A stretch of 26,642 nt of DNA from Dichomitus squalens LYAD-421 SS1. Taxonomy: Eukaryota > Basidiomycota > Agaricomycetes > Polyporales > Polyporaceae. Of the stretch, positions 8,600 through 19,461 are shown in pieces (position 1 is the stretch's first letter; each line of letters starts with the position of its first letter). Made by a program: the position numbers and the translations under genes. The notes under the pieces are model-generated. The model ran no database searches, was not told the DNA's origin, and was given only the letters and a program-made list of their open reading frames with translations. The DNA is taken from contig NW_006766891.1 in assembly GCF_000275845.1 (NCBI RefSeq), forward strand, positions 590,144 to 616,785, given 5' to 3'.

Positions 8600-11500
8600 A
8601 TGGCAACATCAGGACTCGGCACAGAGATTGTTAACGTTGTCAACAAGCTACAAGATGTATTCTCCGCGGTCGGCTCAAACGCATCCCAAATAGACCTTCC
8701 ACAGATCTGTGTACTTGGAAGCCAAAGTAGTGGAAAGAGTAGTGTACTCGAGGTGCGTTCGCCCCTTTCAGGCGTCCCTTGACTTATCTTTGACCCGCCT
8801 TGTGTGACAGAACATAGTTGGTCGGGATTTTCTGCCCCGTGGAACGGGTATCGTGACCAGACGACCACTTGTCCTCCAATTGATCAACAGGAAAGCAACA
8901 CATCCGCAAGTCAATGGTACAGGTGAGTTCTATTGTCTATACATGATTGTACACATGCGTTGGGCTCTCGTCGGTCGATCTACGGAGACCTCTGGCTCCA
9001 GAGCGTAGACTACAGGGGTCCTTGCGACCTTCCACCGCTTAGATCGCTCGCTTCCGGGCTCAGTGGCTCATGTGACGCGTCGCACATATCACAATCGGCG
9101 GAGAAGCCATGGTTCAATCGGAAATTGGAGAGAGTCCGCTTCTATCAGGCATGGGTTACACGGATTTCTTCGCCACTGCTTTCCTGCGCGCATCCTCCCC
9201 CGGGCACCAATCATCAAAGTAATGCTCTCCCAGCAGCTAACTATGATCTCACCTCTTCCGGTTCTGTATCGGGGACAGTTTGTTAGCTGTGTTCCTGCCC
9301 GAGCAGACGCGTTACAGAGTCTAATTGTATGCGCTTTGGTCATTTCGAATGCTAACTTTTTCCACGCGCAGCCAAGGCAGATGGCGAAGACTTGAAGGCA
9401 GGCGGTGATGCACAGGCGAACCCCGACGAGTGGGGCGAGTTTTTGCATCTTCCCGGCCAGAAGTTCTACGACTTCAACAAGATCCGGGAAGAAATCGTTC
9501 GCGACACCGAAGCGAAAACGGGCAAGAATGCCGGTATCTCTCCTCTCCCTATCAACCTGCGCATCTTCTCCCCCAACGTCCTCACCCTCACCCTTGTCGA
9601 TCTACCCGGTTTGACTAAGGTTCCCGTCGGCGACCAACCACGCGATATTGAGAAGCAGATCCGTGATATGCTGCTCAAGTACATCTCGAAGCCAGCATGT
9701 ATTATTCTTGCGGTCACCGCGGCCAATACGGATCTGGCGAACTCCGACGGACTGAAGCTTGCTCGTGAGGTTGATCCTGACGGTCAGAGAACAATCGGTG
9801 TCCTTACAAAAGTCGACTTGATGTACGTCCGCTCGCATGGTATGCTTTGGGCCACTTCTTACAAAACCTCACAGGGACCAGGGCACCGATGTCGTTGACA
9901 TTCTTGCTGGTCGCGTCATACCCTTGCGTTTGGGCTACGTTCCTGTCGTCAACCGTGGACAGCGCGACATCGATGCCAACAAGCCTATCAGCGCCGCTCT
10001 AGAGTACGAGCGCAAGTTCTTTGAGTCCCACCCTTCCTACTCAAATAAGGCGCAATACTGCGGAACAGCCTTCCTCGCCCGCAAGCTCAACGTCGTATGT
10101 TGACAGTCTTCAATACACTCTTCAGTTGATAAAGATGGTCATTTGTCTAGATTCTCATGGCCCACATTCGCGCAACGCTCCCGGACATCAAAGCGCGCAT
10201 CTCACAACAGTTACAGAAGTACAACGCAGAGCTGGTGACCCTCGGCGGCGCGCTCGGCGACACGAGCTCCTCAAGCATCGTTCTCAGCGTTATCACCGAG
10301 TTCTGCTCCGAGTTCCGGACAACCATCGATGGTAACACGAACGACCTTTCGCTCAACGAACTCTCGGGCGGTGCGCGTATCAGCTTCGTGTTCCACGAGC
10401 TGTTCAACAACGGCATCAAGACGATCGACCCGTTCGACCAGGTCAAGGATGGGGACATCCGCACGATCCTGTACAACTCGTCTGGATCGACGCCGTCGCT
10501 GTTCGTGGGGACGCAGGCATTCGAGATCATCGTCAAGCAGCAGATTAGGCGACTGGAGGACCCTTCGCTGAAGTGTTGCCAGCTTGTGTATGACGAGCTC
10601 ATCCGTATCCTCGGTCAGCTCCTTGCGAAGATTGTGAGTAGATATTTTGCATGCTATGGCCAGTGCGTTTGCTGACTTCAATCTAGCAAGCGTTCAGGCG
10701 ATTCCCTGCCTTGCGGGAGCGTTTCAACTCAGTCGTCGTCAATTTCTTCAAGAACTCCATGAACCCCACCACGAAGCTCGTTTCTGACTTGGTCGCGTGA
10801 GTAATCATACTTAAGAGGTTATCGAACTCACTGTTGACATCGTCTTAGCATGCAAGCGTGTTACGTCAACACGACTCACCCTGACTTCCTTAACGGCCAC
10901 AAGGCGATGTCGATCGTCACCGAGAAGCTGAACGCGAACAAGCCCCAGCAGGTCGAAGGCAAGGGTGGTAGACTCACCCCTGCTCAACTGAACAACAATC
11001 GCGACCTCGAGGTCGATGTGAAGGAGGAGGCCAGCTTTTTCGGTTCATTCTTTGCAAAGAATCAACCAAAGAAGAAGGGCGTTGCCGCCATGGATGCTGT
11101 GAGTCCTTGGTCCTCTGTTGGGCTTCCACGCTCGCGCTAACGCGCGTCTCGAAAGCCGCCACCGGTGATCAAGCCCCAGGCCGCGCTCAACGAGCGTGAG
11201 ACCATGGAGACCGAAGTCATCAGTACGTTACTATCGCTTCGCAGATCGCAACCCTGCGTCTAACCTGACTCTACCCGCGCCGCCGCCCGCAGAGCTCCTC
11301 ATCCACTCGTACTTCAACATCGTCAAGCGCGAGATGATCGATATGGTCCCGAAGGCCATCACGCTCACACTCGTCAACCACTCGAAGGAGAACCTCCAGC
11401 GCGAGCTCCTCCAGGAGCTCTACAAGCCGGAGGTGCTGGACGATCTCCTCAAGGAGTCCGAGTATGTCGTCAACCGCCGCAAGGAGGTTGTGTCGATGAT

Positions 11501-11624
11501 CCAGGCGCTTAACAAAGCAGAGGAGTGCGTACCCCACGTTCGTCCTGATCGCAGCAGCGTATGCTAACCACTTGTTTCCTGCGCGCTTCTCCTTTTGTCA
11601 TCCAGGATCGTGGCGAGCGTGTAA
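8600..11624 (+). CDS. VPS1: dynamin-like GTPase Vps1 (vacuolar protein sorting)
   Basis: Ten exons (8600-8752, 8811-8922, 9372-9822, 9875-10094, 10151-10633, 10687-10796, 10849-11098, 11156-11222, 11293-11524, 11606-11624) give 698 residues, against 704 in yeast Vps1. The GTPase domain has P-loop GSQSSGKS (40-47), the switch region [14 protein letters not shown] (165-168) and TKVD (234-237). Then come the middle domain ([45 protein letters not shown]), a variable Gly/Lys-rich insert where classical dynamins carry a PH domain ([17 protein letters not shown]), and the GTPase effector domain starting [18 protein letters not shown]. The C-terminus EIVASV matches the yeast end closely. Vps1 self-assembles to sever membranes at Golgi, endosome, vacuole and peroxisome. 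All exon phases agree. Intron 2 is 449 bp, far longer than the others (52-81 bp). The last exon is only 19 nt. Confidence 0.96.
8923..9371 (+). other. unusually long VPS1 intron 2
   Basis: A 449-bp intron with donor GTGAGT, branch GCTAAC about 25 nt before the CGCAG acceptor, and correct phase on both sides. Open frames inside are short and resemble nothing. I saw no inverted terminal repeats, poly(A) or RUGAUGA/CUGA snoRNA boxes. Confidence 0.8.
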
Positions 11625-12376
11625 GGGCTATGGATTCGGTAATGGCCAAGGTCGGCTGTCTTTGTGCTTTCCTGTTGCATATGCGTACTTTACAATACCC
11701 TCCTGTATACATTCGGTTGGCCTATTCTAGATGTTGTTTTCTAGCAGAGGATAAGCGATCGAGCGGGCATTCCCAGTAATGTGACATAATTCGCTCGAGA
11801 CGAGCATTCGCATTCGATCATCACATGGTGCGTGGCATGCTAATTCATGCGGGTGTCTCCATAAGTATTCAACCATGATATGTACCCGGAACAAACGAAA
11901 GGGTAGAGTGGTAACAAGTGCCGTCAGCCCTACTGACGGAACATCATAAAGATAGAATTAAGAGTGCCAAACGTATATCCGTGATCCATGTCGGCGAAAT
12001 CCATGTGAGTGAAGGTAGAGATATAAGAGAGTTGATGCTACAGTTCGTGGAGATCTACCAAGGCGAGGGACGTGTGCTGATGCTACAGTGTTTGTGATAA
12101 CCTGTGGGGATATAGAACAGATGACAAATAACGTGAGATGCGGGCGGGCATGTAAAACATAGGGATATTTGGGAACGAAAGATAGCGTAATGGTCGCGAC
12201 GGGCATGCAGGGGTGGGCGTGCCTGCGAACGAAAGGCAGGCAGGGAAGCGCGGAGATGAAGTGGACGGTGGACGCGGGTGCAGTCGGTCGGCGGAACGTG
12301 GCACGTCAGACGTCAAAGTGAGCAAGCAAGCTCGTCGGGGAAGGAGCCCATGTGGATGGCCTAGGACTCATCGGGC
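11625..12376. other. intergenic region between convergent genes
   Basis: Holds the 3' ends of VPS1 (plus) and the DUF7330-like gene (minus). No coding potential recognised. It contains a small hairpin at 11921-11939 and a 12-bp direct repeat, TGATGCTACAGT, near 12034 and 12078. Confidence 0.6.
11921..11939. repeat. small hairpin in 3' intergenic region
   Basis: CCGTCAG and CTGACGG form a perfect 7-bp stem around a 5-nt loop. It could mark a 3' UTR structure, but fungal polyadenylation does not need such a hairpin, so no function is claimed. Confidence 0.6.
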
Positions 12377-13290
12377 TCAATCCTCGAGGAGGAAATCCCA
12401 GTCGATGGCGACCTCGGGGCTGCGCTTCGAGCACCAGCCAAGCCCGAACGCGCGCTTGCACGCCTCACGGCAGCGTGCCTCGGGCTCTCCTCGGTGGATG
12501 TCCCACATGCGGAACGTTACCGTGCCCTCGGTCTCGACCACGACCTCGTCCTCGTCGGCGGGCACGCCGCCGAAGGTGCCGTATCCGCTCCCGAACAACT
12601 TCTTCTCACTGTCGACCGGGCTCCGCCCGTCGGAGACGTATATCTCCGAAAAGCGGTAGGCGGTGTGGTCGGACAGGGAAACCACAGAGGGGCGGCGGGA
12701 CTGTGTCAGGCAGACGTTGCGCATGATGCGGTTCGTGAAGCCTGCCGAGAAAGAGACTTTCTTGCACGCCGACGATCGGTGAATGTGGCCCTTGAAGTCG
12801 GAGGGCAGCCAGATCGTGACGTCCGAGTTCGAGGCGGAGTGCACCTCGAGCTTGAACTTGGTAGTCCGTGTAGGGGTAAATCTCCGGCACTGCAAGAGCG
12901 AACAAGAACAGTTGGAGGATCAACATCGGTGGCATTGGCAGATGGATGGATGCACGCACCACTTTGACTTTGACCGGCGCGTTCGAGTCCGTCCCGGTGT
13001 ACATGCTCAGCCGATGGTCGATGGGTTGATTGTGAGCGCGATAGTGCGGGAGGACGAGCGAGACGTCGACCGCTTGGTCGTCGGTCTCCAGAACGAAGTC
13101 GTGTACAGAGTGCTCGCCGGCACCCTTGTATTTTATGCGATGTGAGCCGCAGGGCTGCTCAAGAAGGAGGCTATCTGTGCTCGTAGGATATGACGCCTGT
13201 AGATAGAGGCCCATGTAATGGATGGTCAGTACTCGTTGGACTGCGCTTTGAGCGATAATGACTTACATGGGAGCAAACGGAGGAGGGCAT
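12377..13290 (-). CDS. DUF7330-like domain protein
   Basis: Three exons, complement of 12377-12889, 12960-13196 and 13267-13290, encode 257 residues; both introns are 70 bp. The start is the only ATG that gives a phase-0 first exon (eight codons, MPSSVCSH) ahead of a GTAAGT donor. The N-terminal half (YKGAGEHSVHDFVLETDD, then DVSLVLPHY and APVKVKVCRR) looks like beta-strands. The second half has LEVHSASNSDVTIWLPSDFK, FSAGFTNRIMRN, FRMWDIHRGEPE and a C-terminal IDWDFLLED. From memory this pattern (LPxDFxG, SxxFxNRI, WDFLL) is that of DUF7330, a basidiomycete-specific domain of unknown function; the name is an inference. There is no signal peptide or membrane segment. It is convergent with VPS1. 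Confidence 0.75.
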
Positions 13291-13743
13291 ATCGTGGCGT
13301 GATGATCAAGGGGGGCACAGCACAGGCCTAGGGAAACCAGGATGAAGGAGGGGGTATTCTGGGGCCTCCATGGGGAGAGCCGGTGGGTATAAGAACGCGA
13401 GGGTGTTGTACATACTGCCTTGTCCCCGAAAAGGAATATGTTGTTCTGGCGTGCGGGCACCGGGTCCGCGCACAGCGTAGACGCCGCTAGCCGCCTGCGC
13501 CGCCCGTGTTTGGAAAACAAAGGGCTGTACCGTCCGAGCTTCTGCTCATCCTCCGTGTGTTGTACTGCCTGGCCCCCTTCACCTCGATCAGTCGCTGGAT
13601 GCACCCCGCCCGCCGTGTGTACAACCTGAATCTGCTTAGGTTGCTTGTGTTGCGCTGTGCAACCGCGTCCGTGAGCCGCCATCGCGCCATCCCTGATCTC
13701 CAGGGTGGGTTCAAGGCGGATCCCACCCAACCAACCGACAACG

Positions 13744-14223
13744 CTATCTCCGGTACTCGTAGCAGGGCGCCGCTGTGACAGGGACACAGGACTCAACGCA
13801 TAGCAGCCGGAGGGCGTTGTGCGAGCATGGGTTGGGAACAATAGCGCGTGGCGCTCCCGGCGCTTCGAGCAACGCACCTCGTCGGTCCCTCAGTTCCCCA
13901 GTGCTTCCAACGCCCGTGTTGTTTCCCCAGTAACGCAGCCGCAGCGGAAGGAACAAAAGGGCTCCCACGGCGGGAAGGCACAGCAGGCTGACAATGTAGA
14001 ACCCGTACTAGCCGACAACGGCTCTGCCTATGTTCCCGCAGGCATTGTGCACCCACAACGCGCCCACATGATCCCAACTGTTGACAGGTCCGCCATGAGG
14101 CTCCCGCCTCGTTGTTGAGCGCCTCTCGTACAGTTTGTCATCTTCCCAGACATTCTCCAGTTGGCAACGAAGCAGGTGCGATGCATGTCTCATTGTGCAG
14201 ATATGAACCCCGGCTTCGAACAT
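13744..14223 (-). CDS. possible 3' exons of a small membrane-protein gene (partial)
   Basis: Speculative model. On the minus strand, exons ending at 14068, then 13878-14007 and 13744-13772, join with consistent phase through a 60-bp intron (GTGGGC...GCTAG) and a 105-bp intron (GTGCGT...CACAG). The last two exons read YGFYIVSLLCLPAVGALLFL, a likely single transmembrane helix, then PLRLRYWGNN and a short tail ending YEYRR. The upstream exon reads ...ENVWEDDKLYERRSTTRREP and its 5' limit is unclear. I do not recognise the protein. The splice sites and the hydrophobic segment are suggestive, but chance cannot be excluded. Confidence 0.3.
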
Positions 14224-14224
14224 A

Positions 14225-16245
14225 CAGCGCTGGTTGAAACATTCCCGGTTCCCGACGCGCTCGTGTCGGCCAGTGTGTGACGCGGACGCGTCTCAGCTCG
14301 AGGCGGCGTTGCAGCGCAGCGTGGTTCGTCTGTCACAGTCTTGTGCCGTGTTCTCTCGGCGCTCAGGAGAAGCCCTTGCCATGATTGGTGAGACTTATGC
14401 GCTGTGTATATTATTGGAAGACGTGCGCGCTGACAGGTTGTATCTCTTACTGCAATGCCGAAAACTGTAGGCTTTGTTCTTTGACCTCCTTGTGACCGGG
14501 CCGCACATTGCAGCCTTGAACCGGGAATTTCATACGTGCGGCTGCTATCTCAGCCTCGAGAACATCGGTTTCTCCGACGCCACACCGTACGTGAGAGTCG
14601 GCTCTCGTTCTGAATTACCACCTTTCGTTTCAGCAATATTGACGGTGACGGTGACAGTGTTTGCAGATTAGCTACCGACGCGTCTAAAAATGTGCCATGT
14701 AATTGTCGGGAAGAAGCCTATAATCCATTGAACACCCCGGAAATATCATCGGCTTCGGGATGACCTCAGATTCGCTTGGAACAGCGGACGCCTGGTGAAG
14801 TGAGCGTTCCGCTGCCGAGGCCGACCTGAGACCTGGACAGGATGCAATAATAGTGACCGGAGGACAAAACAGATGCACCGCACGGTCACTCACGGGTACA
14901 TATCCGAGTGGCATAACGGTCTGATCCCGACGGCGGGTGGTTTGACAAACTACTCGGCCGCGTACCGCTCTGAGACCGTCCGTCACAGCACTAGTGTCCC
15001 AAGTCATCGTCACAGCCTGTACGAGGTTTCATCCGGAAGCTGTCCGTGAGAGCGCCTCCAGGCTTCATCTGAACTGAGGCCGCTTCCTCGCGGGACCTCG
15101 ACACGGTAAGGGCGCGATGGAGCGGGCGGAGGAGACTTGTCGATACAACGGTAGGATACACTCGTGCCTGTGCGCCGCAAAGGGAGTAGAACGAAGTTAT
15201 GATTACGGGAATCCAGATATCTGTAGCTTAGGGTCGTTGAACGCCGCAGTTGCCAAGGTCTCGTAATCCCACAAGCGCATACGAAATGGACAGTGTGTGA
15301 AAGCTGCCGCGCAAGTGCTAGCGGTCGGATGCTTCCCCGAACCGCACAGTAGCCTCGCAGCCAGAAGCAGCGTCCGAAACAGCGTCTGCATGGCTAATAA
15401 GCTTTCGCGAGAACGCCAGAAGCACCCTCCTCCGCCCGAATTGCGTCCGCTCCGACGTGGCATCCGAGTCGGACGCGTCGCTGATTTTGCAGTCCCATTT
15501 CCAATCTTCGAGATCAGGGCCACGGACGATCACCCATCGGACGCCGGGCGCAACTGTTCGCATCCCCTTAAGCGATGAATGGAGGACTCAGATTCGATGT
15601 TGTAATTGTATGGTGCTTATGGCATGGGCATGGGTATGGCCGTGTGAGAGTGCTTTCCTGGGCGGTGGCATCGAACGTCGTTGAATCCCGGGAAGACCGG
15701 ATTTGTGTGCAGGACGTCTGGCGCATGCAGCGGCTCGTCTGCATTCTGTGGCCCAGCCTGTAAGGCTTATCGCGAGGTATGAGAACCTTCCTCAACATAG
15801 ACGCCTCCTTGAAGTCCCCCATGAGACCGGATTGTTTTCAAAAAGTTAGGTAGCCAGATCCGGGAGACATTGAGCCAACGGGGCTTGCTCCTGATGGTTC
15901 TTCATAGACGTACAGAGACAATTGTGAGATTTGAAGTACGCAGGACTACGGTCCCCGTCGGGATGAAGTGACGGTGGAAGAGAATATGAGAGAGACCAGT
16001 GCACTTGGACGTGCACGCGTTCCGAGGCGGATGACGTGCGACACAGACGACGAAGCTCGGAACATGGTTCCCGCGTGTTGGGCTGTCGGAATCTTTACAG
16101 TTACGAGTGCTACATGCGAAAATACAAGAAGGATTCAATGCTTACATACGAGGGACTAATCACCATCGACGGCCAAGACGCGATGCCCGAACGTTCCAGA
16201 GCGACATGCCATGGGACCGCTAGCTCGTCATCCGCCAACGCTCGC
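14225..16245. other. unassigned 2-kb region
   Basis: No gene supported. Several short frames exist on both strands. Examples are minus 15318-15563, starting RTVAPGVRWVIVRGPDLEDW, and plus 14474-14671, containing HTCGCYLSLENIGFSD. They lack recognisable motifs, convincing splice partners or shared reading direction. No tRNA-like, rRNA-like or terminal-repeat structure was noticed. It probably combines the CIA2 3' region with decayed sequence. Confidence 0.4.
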
Positions 16246-17341
16246 TCACTCCTCATATGCCGTCCCGTCGGCGGTGGAGAGGCACTGCTCGAGCACGTCG
16301 AGCAGCGCCGGGTTTTCGAGCGCAGCCGCGACCCGTTCCTTGTCGTTGAGCTGCTTGTTCACTGCCAGATGGAGATCGGGTTGTTAGCTCCATCTAGTTG
16401 CGCCCATGCTACGCGGGAAGACGAGAGTAGCGATGCAACGTACGTGCGTGCTCGCTCTGGTGAGAACCGGGCTTCACTCGGATATCGACCTTGAAACGCT
16501 GTGGGAGACTGCGGAGCAATCGGACACGGATGGACAACCCTGAACGAGCGGAGGTATTAGCGCGTCTACTCCGAGTCGACGGTCATGGAAGGTAGAGTTG
16601 ATGATAGCGTTCGGCACGAGCACGCCATAGTACAAGCCGGTGTCAGAGTTTGTAGGACTGCAGGCTTTGCGGCATCACCGTCATCGGCCAAGCGCAATCA
16701 TGGCGGGCAGATGAAGATAGCCATGCATGAGCACTTCTCTGTCTAATCGACCGACGACGTGTGAACAATGATGACACCGTCTGTGACCGAGGTTGGGTAC
16801 AGTGCAGAAACTGTATAAGGACGAACATCACTGTAGCCATTCAGCGAAGCTCCCTAGCTGCCAACTATGTGCATGTTCCCTTAGTCACGCTCACGATCGT
16901 GGCGTGAAAGTAGCGTCTGATCATGTCATAAGGGCATCAACTCACCAATGAATGTACTCATGCCGCAATGTGGCACGGTGGGAGTGAACTCGACCGTGAT
17001 GCGGTCGGGGTACTTCGGATCGAAGGTTATCTGAGGTGCTGAAACCACGGCAAGCTGCTCGAGAGTCATGCTACGATGCTCAGGGTCCGATATTGAACGT
17101 ATCAACTCTACAAGAGGAAGTGTCAAACAGAGCAGTGAGCGCGTAGGATGTCCGTGGATTTACCGAATATTTCGTCCTGGCCAATGGCCTCCGGCTCGTC
17201 TGACTGATCGGCTTCGTCTTCGTCTGTCCGCTCGCCATCTTCAAGCCAGATCGAATTGGCCCTTGCATACGCATGGGCAGTCTTTTTCGCCTTTGATGGT
17301 GCAAAAATGGTTGGGTTTGGGTTGAACACCTCGGCAGACAT
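16246..17341 (-). CDS. CIA2: cytosolic Fe-S cluster assembly factor CIA2 / MIP18 (FAM96) family
   Basis: Four exons, complement of 16246-16361, 16444-16539, 16946-17107 and 17164-17341, encode 183 residues (human FAM96B has 163). The acidic N-terminal segment ([17 protein letters not shown]) is followed by the MIP18/DUF59 domain: [39 protein letters not shown] (Cys107 is the conserved reactive Cys), [39 protein letters not shown] and [15 protein letters not shown]. In other eukaryotes Cia2 forms the targeting complex with Cia1 and Met18/MMS19, which delivers Fe-S clusters to cytosolic and nuclear enzymes such as DNA polymerases and helicases. Intron 2 is 406 bp, much longer than the others (56 and 82 bp), yet donor GTGAGT, acceptor TTCAG and phase are all good. 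It is divergent from the DCN1-like gene, with 227 bp between start codons. Confidence 0.93.
16540..16945 (-). other. unusually long CIA2 intron 2
   Basis: A 406-bp intron between the exons ending FIG and starting LSIRVRLL. No nested gene recognised. An ATGATGA near 16768 and a CTGA near 16917 occur on the opposite strand, but they are about 150 bp apart and do not make a normal C/D snoRNA. Confidence 0.8.
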
Positions 17342-17568
17342 GATGGCAGACCGAAAGCAAAGCTGCGAGCCTACGTCTTGAGTCAGACGCCGGAGCGGGT
17401 TCTATGACATGGTGGGCGCTACTACAACGTGTCAAAGAAGTTATTCGGAACGTGCCGCAACTCGCGAAACTGATGCGCCACCTGCGGTCCCGCGTCGCGT
17501 TTATTCCGTCTGCCACCTTCCCTTTTGCTGCCCACACTCACCTCCTTCCGACACTCATCTCCATAGTT
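17342..17568. promoter_or_regulatory. shared divergent promoter, CIA2 / DCN1-like
   Basis: 227 bp between two start codons pointing away from each other. The half next to the DCN1-like gene is pyrimidine-rich on the plus strand (CCACCTTCCCTTTTGCTGCC), a likely transcription-start tract. No TATA box seen. Confidence 0.55.
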
Positions 17569-19461
17569 ATGCCACCCAAGGTGTGTCTCAGGTTTGTGTG
17601 CGCCTCAGTCAGTTACAGCTGAGACAGTAATCATTGGAGAGAAAACGCTCCGCAGACAGTACAGCAGAGGCCGCGCCGCGCATTACGCGTACATCGACGC
17701 GCCTCAAGACAGCTTCCGGTGACGCCACCACCGCCGCCGAAAATACCAGCAAGTTCGCGGGTGGAATGCATGATGGGGGCGTCGACGTGTGTGGTACATG
17801 AGGCCTGGCAAACGAGAGATGGCTAACAGCACTGGTAGGTCGGACCAGTCACTAAGAAGACCAAACGAGCCACCACCAAGACTGCAGATTCCAAGGGGAC
17901 TAAAGGTAGTCGAGGTCAATCGCAACAGACGGACTCGAGGTGTGTACTCGCCGCATTTCCTCGTCGTCCTACACTAGTTTATGTGACCCTAACCTGGCAC
18001 CTGGACTAGTACAAATGAGGTATGTTCCTTGCCATTCTGGGCGTCGTCGCTGCTGACTAAGCGACGCCAGACTGCGAGCACGGTCCCCAGGTGCGCACCG
18101 GTTGTGTGTTGCCTACCTCTCTTATGGGCAAATTCTCATTCTTTTGCTGCTCGCCAAACGTCTCTCACATTTATGACGACAACAACCACAGCGTAAGAGC
18201 CGGGACCAAGCCGGCGACAACCAAGAATGCAGGGAAGCCAGAACCCTACTCCGAGGCACGCGCGCGGGAGCTGTTCAAGAAGTACGAGGACCCAGATACA
18301 CCGGGAGAGATTGGCCCAGAAGGGTTCGAGAAGCTTTGCGGGGACTTAGACATATCGTTGGAAGGCGCATTGCCGTTAGTTCTGGCGTGGCAGATGCACG
18401 CGACGGAGATGGCCAAGTTTAAGGAGAGCGAGTGGATGCAGGGTACTGGAGAGCTGCGGTATGTCCCGTTCCTTGCCATGCAAACCAATGCATTATCTGC
18501 ATTTTTGTCAGGGCCAGATTGTTGTTTGCGGATTAGAACTCATCACAAGCGGTTGCATAGTGCCTCAAATCTTCAAGTACTGTCCCTCGTGCTCCGACAA
18601 CTTGAAGATCTTCTACTCCTAGACAAGCCGCCAATAACCCCTCCAGGCACGGGTTCTATCAAGAAGCGGGGCAACGCTCCGTCCATTTCAGATGCATCTG
18701 AGCTGTACGATCGTAACAAGTACTATCGGTACGCCGCCGACAAGAATCAGGCATTCGCAGAGCTGTACGCGTTCTGCTTTGCTCTCGCGAGGCCGCCGTA
18801 TGTGACCGCGTGTCCTGTCCAAGAATCTCAAGGTACTGACACGTGCGACTACAGAACGGCGAGGAACATTGATATGGATGTGAGCTATTGCATCTCTCTC
18901 GCACGCTAGCCTGACTCCCGCCGAAACTCAATCACTCTTCCATAGACCGCAAGTGCCTTCTGGTCCGTTTTGGTTGTCCCAAAGTATGCAATCATGAAGG
19001 ACATCATAGAATTCATTAATGTACGCTCTCAATTTTTCCTACGTTCCCAGCGAGACTGAACACATCGTCGCAGGAGAAGGGCACTTACAAAGGCGTCAAT
19101 AAGGATCTATGGAACATGGTAAGACGAATCCGCGGTCGAGAACATGTCAGGTCACGCACGGTGTCTTCGTCATTGTTCCTCACTTAGTATGGCCTATGCA
19201 TGCGCAGTACTGATAAGTCTCTCCTACCTACCTAACACTTTGCAGGTGCTTGAATTTTCCCGCACCATACAGCCGGATCTGTCCAACTATGAAGCTGATG
19301 GGGTACGACATCATTTCTTGCACGGCTATCCGAATCGACTGTTAATCGACCTCTTACTGTCTGGTTCGGTTCAGGCATGGCCTACATTGCTCGACGACTT
19401 CGCTGCCTGGAAGAAGGCCAAAGTTGGTGACGGAGATGTCAATGTAGAAGCCGACGACTAA
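17569..19461 (+). CDS. DCN1: DCN1-like cullin neddylation factor (PONY domain)
   Basis: Twelve exons: 17569-17580, 17640-17786, 17839-17939, 18010-18019, 18071-18090, 18192-18458, 18561-18797, 18855-18879, 18946-19020, 19074-19118, 19246-19302, 19375-19461. They give 360 residues. The basic N-terminus MPPKRKRSADSTAEAAPRI and a Lys/Thr/Ala-rich linker (about 1-105) resemble a nuclear-localised tail. The PONY domain follows: YSEARARELFKKYEDP, PEGFEKLCGDL, LPLVLAWQMHATEMAKFKES, then FWSVLVVPKYAIMKDIIEFI. The DAD patch used to grip cullins is intact with human spacing: Asp309 in NKDLW, Ala333 and Asp339 in AWPTLLDDF. Dcn1 acts with Ubc12 to attach Nedd8 to cullins and so activate SCF-type ligases. 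Exons of 12, 10, 20 and 25 nt are required to keep phase. The 10- and 20-nt exons lie in the unconserved linker and are inferred only from splice signals. Confidence 0.88.

Noticed and set aside
13263..13877. 204-codon minus-strand frame upstream of the DUF7330-like gene
   Set aside because: No domain or splice continuity. Its 3' end overlaps the first DUF7330-like exon and donor in a different frame.
16036..16494. 152-codon plus-strand frame
   Set aside because: Antisense shadow of CIA2 exons 3 and 4.
16765..16920. C/D snoRNA in CIA2 intron 2 (ATGATGA ... CTGA)
   Set aside because: Boxes are on the opposite strand to the host gene, about 150 bp apart, and lack pairing termini.
18091..18909. 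272-codon plus-strand frame starting MRTGCVLPTS
   Set aside because: It runs through three introns of the DCN1-like gene; the PONY domain match needs them removed.
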